Shown here: in pieces, positions 8,066 through 15,861 of the stretch
Position numbering within the stretch: position 1 is the first letter of the stretch
How the letters are laid out: every line of letters starts with the position of its first letter
DNA from: Virgibacillus sp. MSJ-26
Lineage (GTDB): Bacteria; Bacillota; Bacilli; Bacillales; Amphibacillaceae
Assembly: GCF_018918075.1 (NCBI RefSeq)
Contig: NZ_JAHLPW010000023.1
Coordinates: 1-55,591, forward strand
Direction: 5' to 3'
DNA: 55,591 nt
Position numbers and translations under genes: made by a program
The notes under the pieces: generated by a model
Told to the model about the DNA's origin: nothing
Databases searched by the model: none
The model's input: only the letters and a program-made list of their open reading frames with translations

Positions 8066-8369
8066 CCTTTCTTATTTTAGGAATTATAAAAGGAAGTTTG
8101 TAAAATTAACTCCTAGCCACATTTTAGACAATAAAAGTTCATCTTTTATATTAACATAGTCAGAGTAAGGATTCGACTAATGAAGCTATACTTTTTTTGA
8201 AAAAGTGAATAGTACTAAAGTCATATTTTACCACAATGGAAGTTAGAATCCAATATGATTAGGTTTATTTGCATAAAAAATTCCACTGTGCAAAACTTCA
8301 GAATAATTTGGTTAAAATATGGAGGATTAGGGTATAGCCTACTAATCATTCAAAAAGGAGTGTAGCCAA

Positions 8370-8525
8370 ATGCGAGGCAGATTACTTAATTACGAGCAAT
8401 TGGTTAAAGAAAACAAGCAGGATTTATTAGAGGATGAATCAAAAGTCGAACAAATCGAATTGAGATTAGAAAAGAGACAAACAAAATTGGTGGAAGATAA
8501 AAGAAACGGCAGGGCAATTTCGTAA
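8370..8525 (+). CDS. fbpB: FbpB-family small basic protein
   Basis: A 51-residue charged protein starting MRGRLLNYEQLVKENKQDLL. The pattern of a basic start, NYEQLVKENKQ-LL, and a charged EKIE-like helix (KVEQIELRLEKR here) matches the FbpB/YdbN family of B. subtilis, where such proteins assist the iron-sparing small RNA FsrA under Fur control. AAAAAGGAG lies nine bases before the ATG. I do not see a convincing Fur box just upstream, so iron regulation is not shown here. Family call by recognition of sequence shape, moderate confidence. Confidence 0.7.
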   Translation: MRGRLLNYEQLVKENKQDLLEDESKVEQIELRLEKRQTKLVEDKRNGRAIS

Positions 8526-8767
8526 AAAGAAATAACTTTAGGTATACAGAGGGGCGAACGCTTTAGTTTAATTATAAAAGTGTAGACGCCCTCTTGTATA
8601 CTATTAGAGACCGAGACATAATTATTTTAGTTAATGTAAAAGCGAATGTATTAAAGTATATTTCTTTAAATATACAACGATGTATTTTTCCGAAGTGAAT
8701 AACGCTCATTTAAAATTGTTTATCTTATAATAACCAATACTTATTTTTGTCCCAACCTTTTTCGTCA
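8526..8767. other. structured intergenic region after fbpB
   Basis: GTATACAGAGGGGCG (8542-8556) pairs imperfectly with CGCCCTCTTGTATAC (8587-8601), a likely end-of-transcript hairpin for fbpB. Beyond it, GTATATTT/AAATATAC form a tight hairpin near 8655-8674. GAGACATAATTATTTT (about 8613) and TTATTTTTGTCCC (about 8740) are partly complementary over 130 bases, a style of long inverted element also seen in Firmicutes intergenic regions. No gene is seen. Confidence 0.45.
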
Positions 8768-9460
8768 TTATAATTTTTTAAATAGAATATTATTTTCCAA
8801 ATGGATATGATCATATGTTTCAGATTCCAATTCCGCTAAACGGGCATACGTCATGTTGTATGTGTTGCACGCACCTTGAGGGGGTTCGAAATCATTTGTT
8901 ATTTCCCTGATTTGTTTAAGTAGGTTTCCGGTTGTTTCATGTTCATCCTCTAAATTTCCATTTGCATCATGAATTTTTGCAAGGAGTTCTTCACTTGGAT
9001 TTACCTCATATTCTTTGATAAGAGGAAAAACTTCATTGTTCTCTTTAATCGTATGGTCAATTAACTCTGTTTGAAAAAGATTGTATAAGTTATATAACTC
9101 TTCTAAATGTGGATGGTCTTTACCATGAACTGTTAATACTCTTGTCACAAAGCCATTAAGAGCAGATAATTCTTGTTCTAAAGGATCGTGATATGTTTTT
9201 GTAATATAATCAATGAGCTCAGTCATTGATAAAGCATCCCAATCAGTACTAGCATGTCCTTTATTTATCCAATTTTTATAAGCCGTATTTAGTTCTGTTA
9301 AAACCGTCATTTCGTCTAATGACTTTTCTGTAAAGACATCAGTAAGCGGTCGATTTCCTCCACAGCAGAAGTCAATCTTTCTTTGTTTAAATAAATCACT
9401 TGCTTTAGGAAATATTTTAACTATTTCCGCAGGTGTATGTTCAGCTGTAAATTGATTCAT
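8768..9460 (-). CDS. ric: iron-sulfur cluster repair di-iron protein (Ric/ScdA/YtfE)
   Basis: This family restores Fe-S clusters damaged by nitric oxide or oxidants using a hemerythrin-like di-iron centre. The 230-residue protein has the N-terminal DUF542 signature with its adjacent cysteines (DFCCGGNRPL, C32-C33), then a four-helix domain with the expected histidines and glutamates (VHGKDHPHLEEL, ELIDHTIKENNEVFPLI, LEDEHETTGNLL, HIHLENNILF). The start at 9460 is preferred over an in-frame ATG six bases earlier because AAGGAGG is eight bases away. Upstream is an Fnr-type box placed correctly for activation and an overlapping Fur-like sequence. The gene fits the nitrate respiration block, a source of nitric oxide. 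Confidence 0.93.
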   Translation of the reverse strand: MNQFTAEHTPAEIVKIFPKASDLFKQRKIDFCCGGNRPLTDVFTEKSLDEMTVLTELNTAYKNWINKGHASTDWDALSMTELIDYITKTYHDPLEQELSALNGFVTRVLTVHGKDHPHLEELYNLYNLFQTELIDHTIKENNEVFPLIKEYEVNPSEELLAKIHDANGNLEDEHETTGNLLKQIREITNDFEPPQGACNTYNMTYARLAELESETYDHIHLENNILFKKL

Positions 9461-9488
9461 TATCATAGCCTCCTTTTGTTGTTAATTA

Positions 9489-9501
9489 AATGATAATCAT
9501 T
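9489..9501 (-). promoter_or_regulatory. Fur-box-like sequence overlapping the ric -10 element
   Basis: AATGATAATCATT matches the core of the Fur operator consensus (GATAATGATAATCATTATC) over a 12-base run. It covers the predicted -10 element of ric (TATCAT, minus strand 9495-9490), so Fur binding there could repress ric. Similarity alone is not proof, because the match is short and AT-rich. Confidence 0.4.
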
Positions 9502-9532
9502 CATGTTTAAGCATGCAGTGAGGTATGTCACT
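9490..9532 (-). promoter_or_regulatory. Fnr-type activated promoter of ric
   Basis: AGTGA-N6-TCACT at 9517-9532 is a perfect inverted repeat that fits the Fnr/Crp half-site rule. Its centre (9524.5) is 41.5 bases from 9483 on the minus strand, and TATCAT lies exactly at -12 to -7 relative to that position. This is the class II activator geometry, also seen at narG and narK. Transcription start is inferred from spacing only. Confidence 0.65.
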
Positions 9533-9725
9533 TAATGTAATGATTTATAACAATATGAGGTGTTTTTCACATGACTGTCACAGTGTTGTAAGAATAAACT
9601 CTAACATCTTGCTCTGAGTACTAACCATAAGGTTCTAAAGTTACCGTTCTTTCTAAAAACATGTATTTATATTGATCTCAGTGTCGATACTTTATTAAAG
9701 AGTAGGAAGGATAGGTGACGGGTGA

Positions 9726-10070
9726 ATGGGGTATTTATTAAATTTTTATATTGAAAACTTAGATGTTTTCAGCATGAATGATAGAGTGTTATATCTTTTT
9801 TTAACGATAGCAGGGATTTTTATAAGTTATTTGGTTATTAAGCCAATTATTACTTTACTGGTTTCTACAAACTCATTTCATCTGTTAAGTTATATTACAA
9901 GTGGTTTGCTTGTATTGTTTATTTTCCTAATTGCCATCTTGGTGAATGAGACATTAGTTACGAAAGCAAACCATTTATTTAAGTTTATTTTGCAATCATT
10001 AGCTATTTTTGGCGTTATTTTATGTATAGTAAATTTAAGTCGTTATATTCGTGATAAATTAAAAACATAA
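9726..10070 (+). CDS. small integral membrane protein, unknown function
   Basis: A 114-residue protein with three predicted membrane helices: about 22-46 (YLFLTIAGIFISYLVIKPII), 55-77 and 85-105, with a basic C-terminus (RYIRDKLKT). AGGTGA lies seven bases before the ATG. It is a lone gene between ric and a convergent small gene. I do not recognise a family. Confidence 0.7.
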   Translation: MGYLLNFYIENLDVFSMNDRVLYLFLTIAGIFISYLVIKPIITLLVSTNSFHLLSYITSGLLVLFIFLIAILVNETLVTKANHLFKFILQSLAIFGVILCIVNLSRYIRDKLKT

Positions 10071-10082
10071 TGAGTGCAAAAG

Positions 10083-10109
10083 AAAAAACGCATGAGTAAG
10101 ACTCATGCG
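10083..10109 (-). terminator. terminator of the 10128-10346 gene
   Basis: CGCATGAGT (10089-10097) and ACTCATGCG (10101-10109) form a perfect nine-base-pair stem with a three-base loop. The A-run at 10083-10088 gives the T-run on the minus strand. Confidence 0.85.
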
Positions 10110-10127
10110 ATAAGATAGTTAGATTAA

Positions 10128-10346
10128 TTATGCTTCTTTTTCCCCAACAGCAAAATAATTTTGTAGAAAGCGTAACCATTCAACTGTTTGTTCGAATTTA
10201 GCATTTGGAGACTCTACTGCTTTAGGAGCAAGATCCATGATAAGTTGTTTTTCTGAATCATTCAATTTATTATAGCTGTCTCTTAAAGAGTGAGCCTGGG
10301 TCGTATACCGATTGAGTTCATATAGGAAATCTTGGACATCAGTCAT
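10128..10346 (-). CDS. small helical hypothetical protein
   Basis: A 72-residue soluble protein, probably all helical (VQDFLYELNRYTTQAHSLRD, then KFEQTVEWLRFLQNYFAVGE). AAGGAGG lies seven bases before the ATG and a perfect terminator follows, so it looks like a real single-gene unit. I do not recognise the family with certainty. Confidence 0.75.
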   Translation of the reverse strand: MTDVQDFLYELNRYTTQAHSLRDSYNKLNDSEKQLIMDLAPKAVESPNAKFEQTVEWLRFLQNYFAVGEKEA

Positions 10347-10422
10347 TATGCAACCTCCTTTTTAATAACATACCTTTAAATTGCATATGTAAAACATAAA
10401 ATAAAAGAAGTTACATTTACTG

Positions 10423-10884
10423 TTAAAAGTTTCTTTTTGGTGGCCATTCCATTTTACCTAAGGAAGAGGGTGTAAAATAAGCAGAAGAGTATTTTGGTCG
10501 TTTATTTATCGGTTTCTTATCTTTCCAGTCGATGTATTGATAAAGAATTCGTTTTGCCTGTGATAAAGACATTTTTGTGCGAGGGTTGCGATAATTCTCA
10601 TCAAGTTTGCCCAGATGTTTAAGTTGCTTGAAGTCTTCTTTAGATGGAGGGATATGAAAATAGTAATTATCCACTTTCACAAGCAATGTTGAATATTGAT
10701 TACTAAGTCTAGGACGGTTTGAAAAATGTAAGCCAATCTTTTCAGCTTTTCTTTCTTTAAGCAGCCTATTAATCGATTCTTTCTTAATAAAATAAAGATG
10801 TTGAGGTTCGGGAGCCGTTTTAGCATGACGATTAATGGTAAATATAGCTTGGGCAAGATTATTCAATGGGATATCCTGTTTCAC
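10423..10884 (-). CDS. ykyB: YkyB-family protein
   Basis: A 153-residue basic protein that I recognise as the YkyB family of Bacillus, of about the same length. It has no membrane segment and no catalytic motif that I can name; conserved-looking patches are HLYFIKKESINRLL, FSNRPRLSNQYSTLLVKV and KMSLSQAKRILYQYI. The GTG start follows AAGGAG. Its neighbour ykuE is also near ykyB in B. subtilis, which supports the name. Function unknown. Confidence 0.82.
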   Translation of the reverse strand: MKQDIPLNNLAQAIFTINRHAKTAPEPQHLYFIKKESINRLLKERKAEKIGLHFSNRPRLSNQYSTLLVKVDNYYFHIPPSKEDFKQLKHLGKLDENYRNPRTKMSLSQAKRILYQYIDWKDKKPINKRPKYSSAYFTPSSLGKMEWPPKRNF

Positions 10885-10969
10885 TTATTATCATCTCCTT
10901 TCTTGACCCTATCGTATCTTAAAGTCTATCAATATGCAATAATGAATAGAGTTGGATAATTAAAGTTAA

Positions 10970-11821
10970 TTATTCACATTTTAATGTATATACATGAATT
11001 TCAGGCTTACATAAAAAGCGATAAGGCAAACGAGTTGTTCCAATACCTTTGTTAACAAATAAAGTGAACTTTCCATTGTCTAGCGGATATTTGCCTTGAA
11101 CATATTTTTCAGCATAGGCAGGCGTATACAAATGTCCTATGAACGGTAAGCGAACTTGTCCACCATGACTATGGCCTGATAACTGGACATCTACCGGATA
11201 ATCGAGGGCAGTTTCTGCATAATCAGGTTCATGTGCCAGTAAGAGGGTGAACAAGTCAGGGTTTGCTCCCCTTAAAGTCTCTTTTAAGTTGGGTTTTCCT
11301 AAAATAACATCGTCTATACCTGCTATAATGATTCGATCGTTGTTTATTTCAACGGCTTTATGTTCATTTTTTAACAATTTAAAGTCGGCTTCATCCATTG
11401 TTTGCTTTAAAATATTTGTACCATAGCCTCCATGGTCATGGTTCCCGTATATCCAGTACTTACCATAAGGTGCGGATAATGAACTTAGTTTTTTAATTAA
11501 TTGCTGATTCCAACTATAGTCTTCGGGATTATCGACGAGATCCCCCGTAAACACAATCAAGTCTGGTTTTTGGTTGTTAATTTGTGTAATTAATTTATTG
11601 ATTTTCTCTAATGAATAATGAAAACCAATATGTGTATCAGAAAATTGAACTATTTTAAAACCATTATATGAATCAGGTATTTTAGATGAAGTTATTGATT
11701 CTTGTTGAATATGCAATAGGTAGGGCTCAATTTCTCTTGCATAATAAAATGTTCCACCGCTAATCCCAATAATTCCAGCTATCGTAGCGAACGCTTTTTT
11801 TAAAAATGTACGTCTGTTCAT
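10970..11821 (-). CDS. ykuE: Tat-exported metallophosphoesterase (YkuE)
   Basis: A calcineurin-like phosphoesterase secreted through the twin-arginine pathway. The N-terminus carries NRRTFLKKA followed by a hydrophobic stretch, a clear Tat signal. The metal-binding blocks follow in order: DTHIGFH, FTGDLVDNP, YGNHDHGGYG, LLAHEPD and LSGHSHGGQV. The ATG at 11821 is used because it puts the Tat motif at the very N-terminus and lies after GAGAGG; a TTG six codons upstream is in frame but unneeded. The length of 283 matches B. subtilis YkuE (286), and the placement next to ykyB and fadH is the same. Confidence 0.92.
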   Translation of the reverse strand: MNRRTFLKKAFATIAGIIGISGGTFYYAREIEPYLLHIQQESITSSKIPDSYNGFKIVQFSDTHIGFHYSLEKINKLITQINNQKPDLIVFTGDLVDNPEDYSWNQQLIKKLSSLSAPYGKYWIYGNHDHGGYGTNILKQTMDEADFKLLKNEHKAVEINNDRIIIAGIDDVILGKPNLKETLRGANPDLFTLLLAHEPDYAETALDYPVDVQLSGHSHGGQVRLPFIGHLYTPAYAEKYVQGKYPLDNGKFTLFVNKGIGTTRLPYRFLCKPEIHVYTLKCE

Positions 11822-12040
11822 CCTAATAAAACCTCTCAATATAAAATGATGATAGTTAAAATTATAGCACGAAATAGGAGAAGTGTATCATTATATTGTA
11901 ATTAAATTCAATGTAACAATAATAAAGATAATTAGGATAACTATATTCACTCTTTTGGATATTATGAAATCTTTTGACTTCTCTTTCTTATAGCTTTAAG
12001 ATTAATGAATAAGTATTCATTTTAATAAGGGGGAAGATCA

Positions 12041-12808
12041 ATGAAAAATAAGACAGTTATTGTAACAGGCGGATCAAGTGGCATGGGAAAATATATGGCG
12101 AAAAAATTCGCAGATGAAGGAGCTCAGGTTGTTATAACAGGTAGAACAGAAGAAAAATTGGATAAGGTTAAGACGGAATTACTTGAAAGCACTACCGGGG
12201 ATATATTAACAATTCAGATGGATGTAAGGAAACCTGAGGATGTTGAACGTATGGTCAAGGAGACAATAGAGGAGTTTGGCTCGATTGATCATTTGGTTAA
12301 TAATGCGGCGGGTAATTTTATTTGTGCTGCTGAAGAATTGTCTGTTAATGGATGGAATTCAGTTATCGATATTGTTCTTAATGGAACATTTTACTGTAGT
12401 AGAGAGGTGGGCAAATACTGGATTGATGAAAAGATTAAAGGTTCCATTGTTAATATGGTGGCAACCTATGCTTGGAATGCGGGAGCAGGAGTCATACATA
12501 GTTCAGCAGCTAAAGCGGGGGTTCTTAACATGACAAGGACTTTAGCTGTTGAATGGGGAAGAAAATATGGTATTCGCGTGAATGCTATTGCACCAGGACC
12601 AATTGAAAGAACAGGCGGTTCAGAAAAACTGTTTTTATCAGATGAGACAGCTAAGCGCACAGTACAATCCGTTCCGTTACAGCGTCTTGGGAAACCAGAA
12701 GAAATCGCAGAATTAGCATACTTTTTATTTTCTGATAAAGCCAGCTACATTAATGGGGAAGTTGTTACAATGGATGGAGGACAGTGGCTCAATTCGTTCC
12801 CATTTTAA
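12041..12808 (+). CDS. fadH: 2,4-dienoyl-CoA reductase-like short-chain dehydrogenase (FadH/YkuF)
   Basis: An NADPH-dependent short-chain dehydrogenase needed for beta-oxidation of unsaturated fatty acids. The 255-residue protein shows the cofactor motif TGGSSGMGKYMAKKF near the start, DVRKPED, and the NNAAGNF block. The usual YxxxK active site is replaced by HSSAAKAGV, as in the dienoyl-CoA reductase branch. AAGGGGG lies seven bases before the ATG. It diverges from ykuE exactly as ykuF sits beside ykuE in B. subtilis. Confidence 0.88.
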   Translation: MKNKTVIVTGGSSGMGKYMAKKFADEGAQVVITGRTEEKLDKVKTELLESTTGDILTIQMDVRKPEDVERMVKETIEEFGSIDHLVNNAAGNFICAAEELSVNGWNSVIDIVLNGTFYCSREVGKYWIDEKIKGSIVNMVATYAWNAGAGVIHSSAAKAGVLNMTRTLAVEWGRKYGIRVNAIAPGPIERTGGSEKLFLSDETAKRTVQSVPLQRLGKPEEIAELAYFLFSDKASYINGEVVTMDGGQWLNSFPF

Positions 12809-12816
12809 AAAAATAT

Positions 12817-12856
12817 TAAAAAGCAGGTGTGCCATCCTCCATTGACACACCTGCTT
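12817..12856. terminator. bidirectional terminator between fadH and yplQ
   Basis: AAGCAGGTGTG (12821-12831) pairs perfectly with CACACCTGCTT (12846-12856) around a 14-base loop. The upstream A-rich bases serve as the T-run for the minus strand. It overlaps the end of the convergent yplQ gene. Confidence 0.85.
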
Positions 12857-13496
12857 ATATAATAACGTAATGAAGTATTGAAAAGAAATGGAATGCAGAA
12901 CCAGCAAGAACAAAGAGATGCCATACAGCATGATGATAAGGAAAACTTCGCCACACATAAAAGATACAACCAACCGTATAAAATATCCCACCTAAGACTA
13001 AGAGTCTAATTCCACTACCGTCCATTATTAAGGTTAAAGGCTCCCATACGATAACAATGAGCCAACCCATTAAAATATAAAATAAAGTTGATAAAAATAA
13101 AAAACGCTTTACAAAAAACACTTTAAAAACAATGCCGATAATGGCTATACCCCAGATTACCCCAAAAAGTGTCCATCCCACAGTGCCTCGTAAATGCACT
13201 AATAAAAAAGGTGTATAAGTTCCTGCGATGAATAAATATATGGAAGAGTGATCAAATATTTGAAATATATTTTTCCATTTTCCATCTGGCAAGCTGTGTA
13301 CAATTGTGGAACATAAGTACATTAACAGCATGGTAACACCAAAAATAGTGACCGAAACAATTTGCCAAGGATTTCCTTTCATTGATGAAAAAACAATGAG
13401 AAGAACAAGACCAGCAATACTTAATAAAGCCCCAATTCCATGTGTAATAGCATGAGCAATTTCTTCGTTTTTCGTATAGATGTGCGTTTCTCTCAT
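12855..13496 (-). CDS. yplQ: hemolysin III / PAQR-family membrane protein (YplQ-like)
   Basis: A seven-helix membrane protein of 213 residues, the same length as B. subtilis YplQ. The PAQR hallmarks are present: NEEIAHAITHGIGALLS at the start, the HSLPDGKW...FDHSSIYLFIAGTYTPF block, and the C-terminal AVWHLFVLAGSAFHF histidines that bind zinc in this superfamily. Function in bacteria is unsettled. AGAGG lies seven bases before the ATG. Confidence 0.9.
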   Translation of the reverse strand: MRETHIYTKNEEIAHAITHGIGALLSIAGLVLLIVFSSMKGNPWQIVSVTIFGVTMLLMYLCSTIVHSLPDGKWKNIFQIFDHSSIYLFIAGTYTPFLLVHLRGTVGWTLFGVIWGIAIIGIVFKVFFVKRFLFLSTLFYILMGWLIVIVWEPLTLIMDGSGIRLLVLGGIFYTVGCIFYVWRSFPYHHAVWHLFVLAGSAFHFFSILHYVII

Positions 13497-13795
13497 TTTT
13501 TAACCTCTTTTTAACTATAGTATGAGTACTTATTATACATTGTTCTCAATAATAAAGAAACATATTCTTTTTCTTAAAACAGGAGTCGCCATCATTGGAA
13601 AACGAATGAGGCTCATAATTTGAAATAATTCATATGATATTACTAATTTAATTCATTCTATATGAGATATGCAACGTTTTAAAAAATTAATTAGATGTTT
13701 CCATGAAGCCATTTATGGTAAACTGTACGTAGACAGGGAATATTGTGCTAAAAAATTATAAGAAAGATGATTGATTGTAAAGGAGCGGCGTTAAA

Positions 13796-14236
13796 ATGAG
13801 CTTAACACAAGATCAAAGACTAACTGATATAACAGTGGCCGATATGATGATTTCATCTGAAAAGGTGGCACATGTACAAGTAAATAATCCATTAGAACAC
13901 GCTTTATTGGTTTTAGTTAAATCAGGCTATTCTGCAGTGCCCGTTTTAGATACATCATATAAACTGGTAGGAACGATTGGTAAAACAGTTATTCTAAATC
14001 AAACATTAGGTCTTGAACGCTTTGAGACAGAAAAATTATCCGATATAAAAGTAAAGGAAATCATGAAAACAGATATCCCAGTTTTACTTAAAACAAATAC
14101 CTTTCTAGAAGGACTTAATAAAGTGATCAATTCTCCATTTGTCTGTGTTGCTGATAAAGAAGGATATTTTGATGGAATTCTAACACGACGAGCTATTTTA
14201 AAACATTTAAGGAGAGATTTATCTAGTAGAAGATAA
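13796..14236 (+). CDS. cbpB: CBS-pair protein, cyclic-di-AMP receptor type (CbpB/DarB, YkuL)
   Basis: A 146-residue protein made of two CBS motifs (about 14-70 and 85-145). Whole stretches match B. subtilis YkuL as I recall it: KVAHVQV-N-LEHALLVL at the start and FVCV...GIFTRR-like (FDGILTRRAILK) at the end. In B. subtilis this protein binds cyclic-di-AMP and, when free of it, stimulates the ppGpp synthetase Rel and pyruvate carboxylase. AAAGGAG precedes the ATG. It is a monocistronic unit with its own terminator. Confidence 0.9.
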   Translation: MSLTQDQRLTDITVADMMISSEKVAHVQVNNPLEHALLVLVKSGYSAVPVLDTSYKLVGTIGKTVILNQTLGLERFETEKLSDIKVKEIMKTDIPVLLKTNTFLEGLNKVINSPFVCVADKEGYFDGILTRRAILKHLRRDLSSRR

Positions 14237-14276
14237 ATGATATAATTTTGACATATGTTATACAGATTAAAGATCT

Positions 14277-14329
14277 GAACGATATTTAAATTCTTTTAAA
14301 GTTAAGATTTGAAATCGTTCGGGTTTTTT
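14277..14329 (+). terminator. terminator of cbpB
   Basis: GAACGAT (14277-14283) pairs with ATCGTTC (14314-14320) with additional A-T pairing inside, followed by GGGTTTTTT. Confidence 0.75.
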
Positions 14330-14478
14330 ATTGGAATTTAATAGATTGATAGTGTATCAATTAGTGGACAACTTTTTATCATAGTGATAACCTAAACGAT
14401 AGAGATATGGGACAAAAGATCCTAAATATATTATCTTTAAAAACAATAGAATGCCCATTTATTGGCTAGGTAACATTT

Positions 14479-14508
14479 AAATAGGTCAATGAATTGACCT
14501 ATTTTATA
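14479..14508 (+). terminator. short palindromic terminator-like hairpin
   Basis: AAATAGGTCAAT (14479-14490) and ATTGACCTATTT (14493-14504) form a near-perfect palindrome followed by T-rich sequence, 20 bases before the ykuU promoter. Confidence 0.55.
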
Positions 14509-14525
14509 CTGATTATTATTTAGGT

Positions 14526-14554
14526 TTGACTTTAAAATAATTGTCTCATATAAT
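14526..14554 (+). promoter_or_regulatory. sigma-A promoter of ykuU
   Basis: TTGACT at 14526-14531 and a perfect TATAAT at 14549-14554 are 17 bases apart, 45 bases before the ykuU start codon. Confidence 0.85.
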
Positions 14555-14559
14555 CAAAG

Positions 14560-14574
14560 TTAGATTAATTATTA
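14560..14574 (+). promoter_or_regulatory. PerR-box-like operator at the ykuU transcription start
   Basis: TTAGATTAATTATTA matches 11 of 14 defined positions of the PerR consensus TTATAATnATTATAA. It begins six bases after the -10 element, covering the expected transcription start, which is a repressing position. Peroxide control of a peroxiredoxin makes functional sense. The match is by eye. Confidence 0.5.
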
Positions 14575-14598
14575 CATAAAATCTTGGAGGGATTTTTA

Positions 14599-15141
14599 AT
14601 GGCAGAAAGAATGGTAGGCAAGCAAGCACCACACTTTGAAATGGAAGCAGTTATGCCAGATAAAGAATTTGGTAAAGTTAGTTTAGATGAAATTATGAAA
14701 GAAGATAAGTGGACAGTTCTATTTTTCTATCCAATGGATTTCACATTTGTTTGTCCAACTGAAATTACTGCAATGTCAGATCGTTATGACGAGTTTGAAG
14801 ATTTAGATGCTGAAGTTGTTGGGGTATCTACAGATACAATTCATACACATAAAGCTTGGATTAACACGTCACGTGATGACAATGGACTAGAACAGTTAAA
14901 ATATCCACTTGCTGCTGACACAAACCATAAAGTTTCCTCAGACTATGGTGTATTGATTGAAGAAGAGGGTGTGGCTCTACGTGGTCTATTTATTATCGAT
15001 CCAGAAGGTGAATTGAAATATCAAACTGTTTTCGATAATAATATTGGCCGTGATGTAGACGAAACACTTCGCGTACTTCAAGCACTACAAACTGGTGGTC
15101 TTTGCCCTGCAAACTGGAAACCAGGTCAAGAAACTCTATAA
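14599..15141 (+). CDS. ykuU: typical 2-Cys peroxiredoxin (YkuU)
   Basis: A thiol peroxidase that reduces hydrogen peroxide and organic peroxides. The peroxidatic cysteine is C52 in FYPMDFTFVCPTEI and the resolving cysteine is C169 in GGLCPANWKPG, as in the AhpC/Prx1 group. The ATG at 14599 is chosen because TTGGAGGG lies just before it; an upstream TTG in frame is part of that binding site. The 180 residues equal B. subtilis YkuU, and ykuV follows in both. Expression is likely driven by the promoter at 14526 and controlled by a PerR-like repressor. Confidence 0.93.
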   Translation: MAERMVGKQAPHFEMEAVMPDKEFGKVSLDEIMKEDKWTVLFFYPMDFTFVCPTEITAMSDRYDEFEDLDAEVVGVSTDTIHTHKAWINTSRDDNGLEQLKYPLAADTNHKVSSDYGVLIEEEGVALRGLFIIDPEGELKYQTVFDNNIGRDVDETLRVLQALQTGGLCPANWKPGQETL

Positions 15142-15169
15142 GAGTTACTAAAACAAACTAAATAGTTTA

Positions 15170-15241
15170 GAGGCTGACTCAAAAAGTATAGAATATTACT
15201 TTCCAGCAAAAGAAAACTGAAGCTGAGTCAGCTTCTTTTAT
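15170..15241 (+). terminator. terminator between ykuU and ykuV
   Basis: GAGGCTGACTCA (15170-15181) pairs with TGAGTCAGCTTC (15224-15235) around a 42-base loop and is followed by TTTTATTT. It may reduce rather than stop read-through into ykuV. Confidence 0.65.
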
Positions 15242-15292
15242 TTGTAAAAAATGGATTTATATCATCGCAGTTTAAATTCAGGAGGTAATAAG

Positions 15293-15742
15293 ATGAAATT
15301 AAGAGATGAGATGCCTGAACTTGATGGGGCAACGAAATGGTTAAATAGTGATGGCGTTACAAAAAGTAATCTGATTGGCGATAAGCCGACACTAATTCAT
15401 TTTTGGTCAGTGAGTTGTGGCCTTTGTAAAGAAGCCATGCCAAATGTGAATGAGTTTCGTGATGAGTACAAAGATCAGCTAAATGTTGTAGCAGTTCATA
15501 TGCCTCGTTCTGAAAAAGACTTGGATCTTGATCAAGTGGAAGAAGTTGCTCAAGAGCATGATATTACTCAACCTATTTTTGTTGACAATACCCATGCGTT
15601 AACCGATGCTTTTGAGAATGAGCATGTACCATCTTATTATGTATTTGATAAAGATGGTTTACTTCGTCATAGACAAGCTGGCGGAGGCGGTATGAAGATG
15701 CTTCGTAAGCGTGTTAATCGTGTTTTAGGTATTAAAGAGTAA
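15293..15742 (+). CDS. ykuV: thioredoxin-like thiol-disulfide oxidoreductase (YkuV)
   Basis: A soluble thioredoxin-fold protein of 149 residues with the redox motif CGLC (C42, C45) in FWSVSCGLCKEAMP, and the cis-proline region EHVPSYYVFDKDG. The ATG at 15293 has AGGAGGT six bases upstream; the longer frame lacks a binding site. In B. subtilis YkuV is a reductase partner of the same neighbourhood, and here too it follows the peroxiredoxin gene ykuU, which it may help to recycle (inference). Confidence 0.92.
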   Translation: MKLRDEMPELDGATKWLNSDGVTKSNLIGDKPTLIHFWSVSCGLCKEAMPNVNEFRDEYKDQLNVVAVHMPRSEKDLDLDQVEEVAQEHDITQPIFVDNTHALTDAFENEHVPSYYVFDKDGLLRHRQAGGGGMKMLRKRVNRVLGIKE

Positions 15743-15751
15743 TATAATACA

Positions 15752-15799
15752 AAAAACTAAATCAACATTCGATATCTGAATGTTGATTTAGTTTTTTTA
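15752..15799. terminator. strong terminator after ykuV
   Basis: Bases 15752-15770 and 15778-15796 form a perfect 19-base-pair stem (AAAAACTAAATCAACATTC and complement) with a seven-base loop and a T-run. The leading A-run makes it usable for the convergent narK transcript too. Confidence 0.92.
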
Positions 15800-15823
15800 T
15801 TGTTTAGCGTACTATAACATTAA

Positions 15824-15853
15824 AACTGGGGCGCCCCACGCTTTTGTTCTTGA
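15824..15853. repeat. small remnant of the dispersed repeat family
   Basis: CTGGGGCGCCCCACGCTTTT and the following GTTCTTGAC match the tail of the repeat at 4683-4711 (CCCCACGGGCGCTTTTGTTCT). It lies 9 bases beyond the narK stop codon. Confidence 0.55.
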
Positions 15854-15861
15854 CTTTATAC

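Larger units (their letters stand above)
14237..14598. other. control region between cbpB and ykuU
   Basis: The region holds the cbpB terminator, a second small palindrome-type terminator at 14479-14508, and the ykuU promoter with its PerR-like box. Between them, 14330-14478 is AT-rich and includes TATGGGACAAAAGATC near 14407, similar in style to the intergenic element near 8740. No gene is seen. Confidence 0.55.

Noticed and set aside
9565..9590. Second Fnr site upstream of ric
   Set aside because: On the minus strand TGTGACAGTCATGTGA has two half-sites in direct rather than inverted orientation, so it does not fit the dimer operator.
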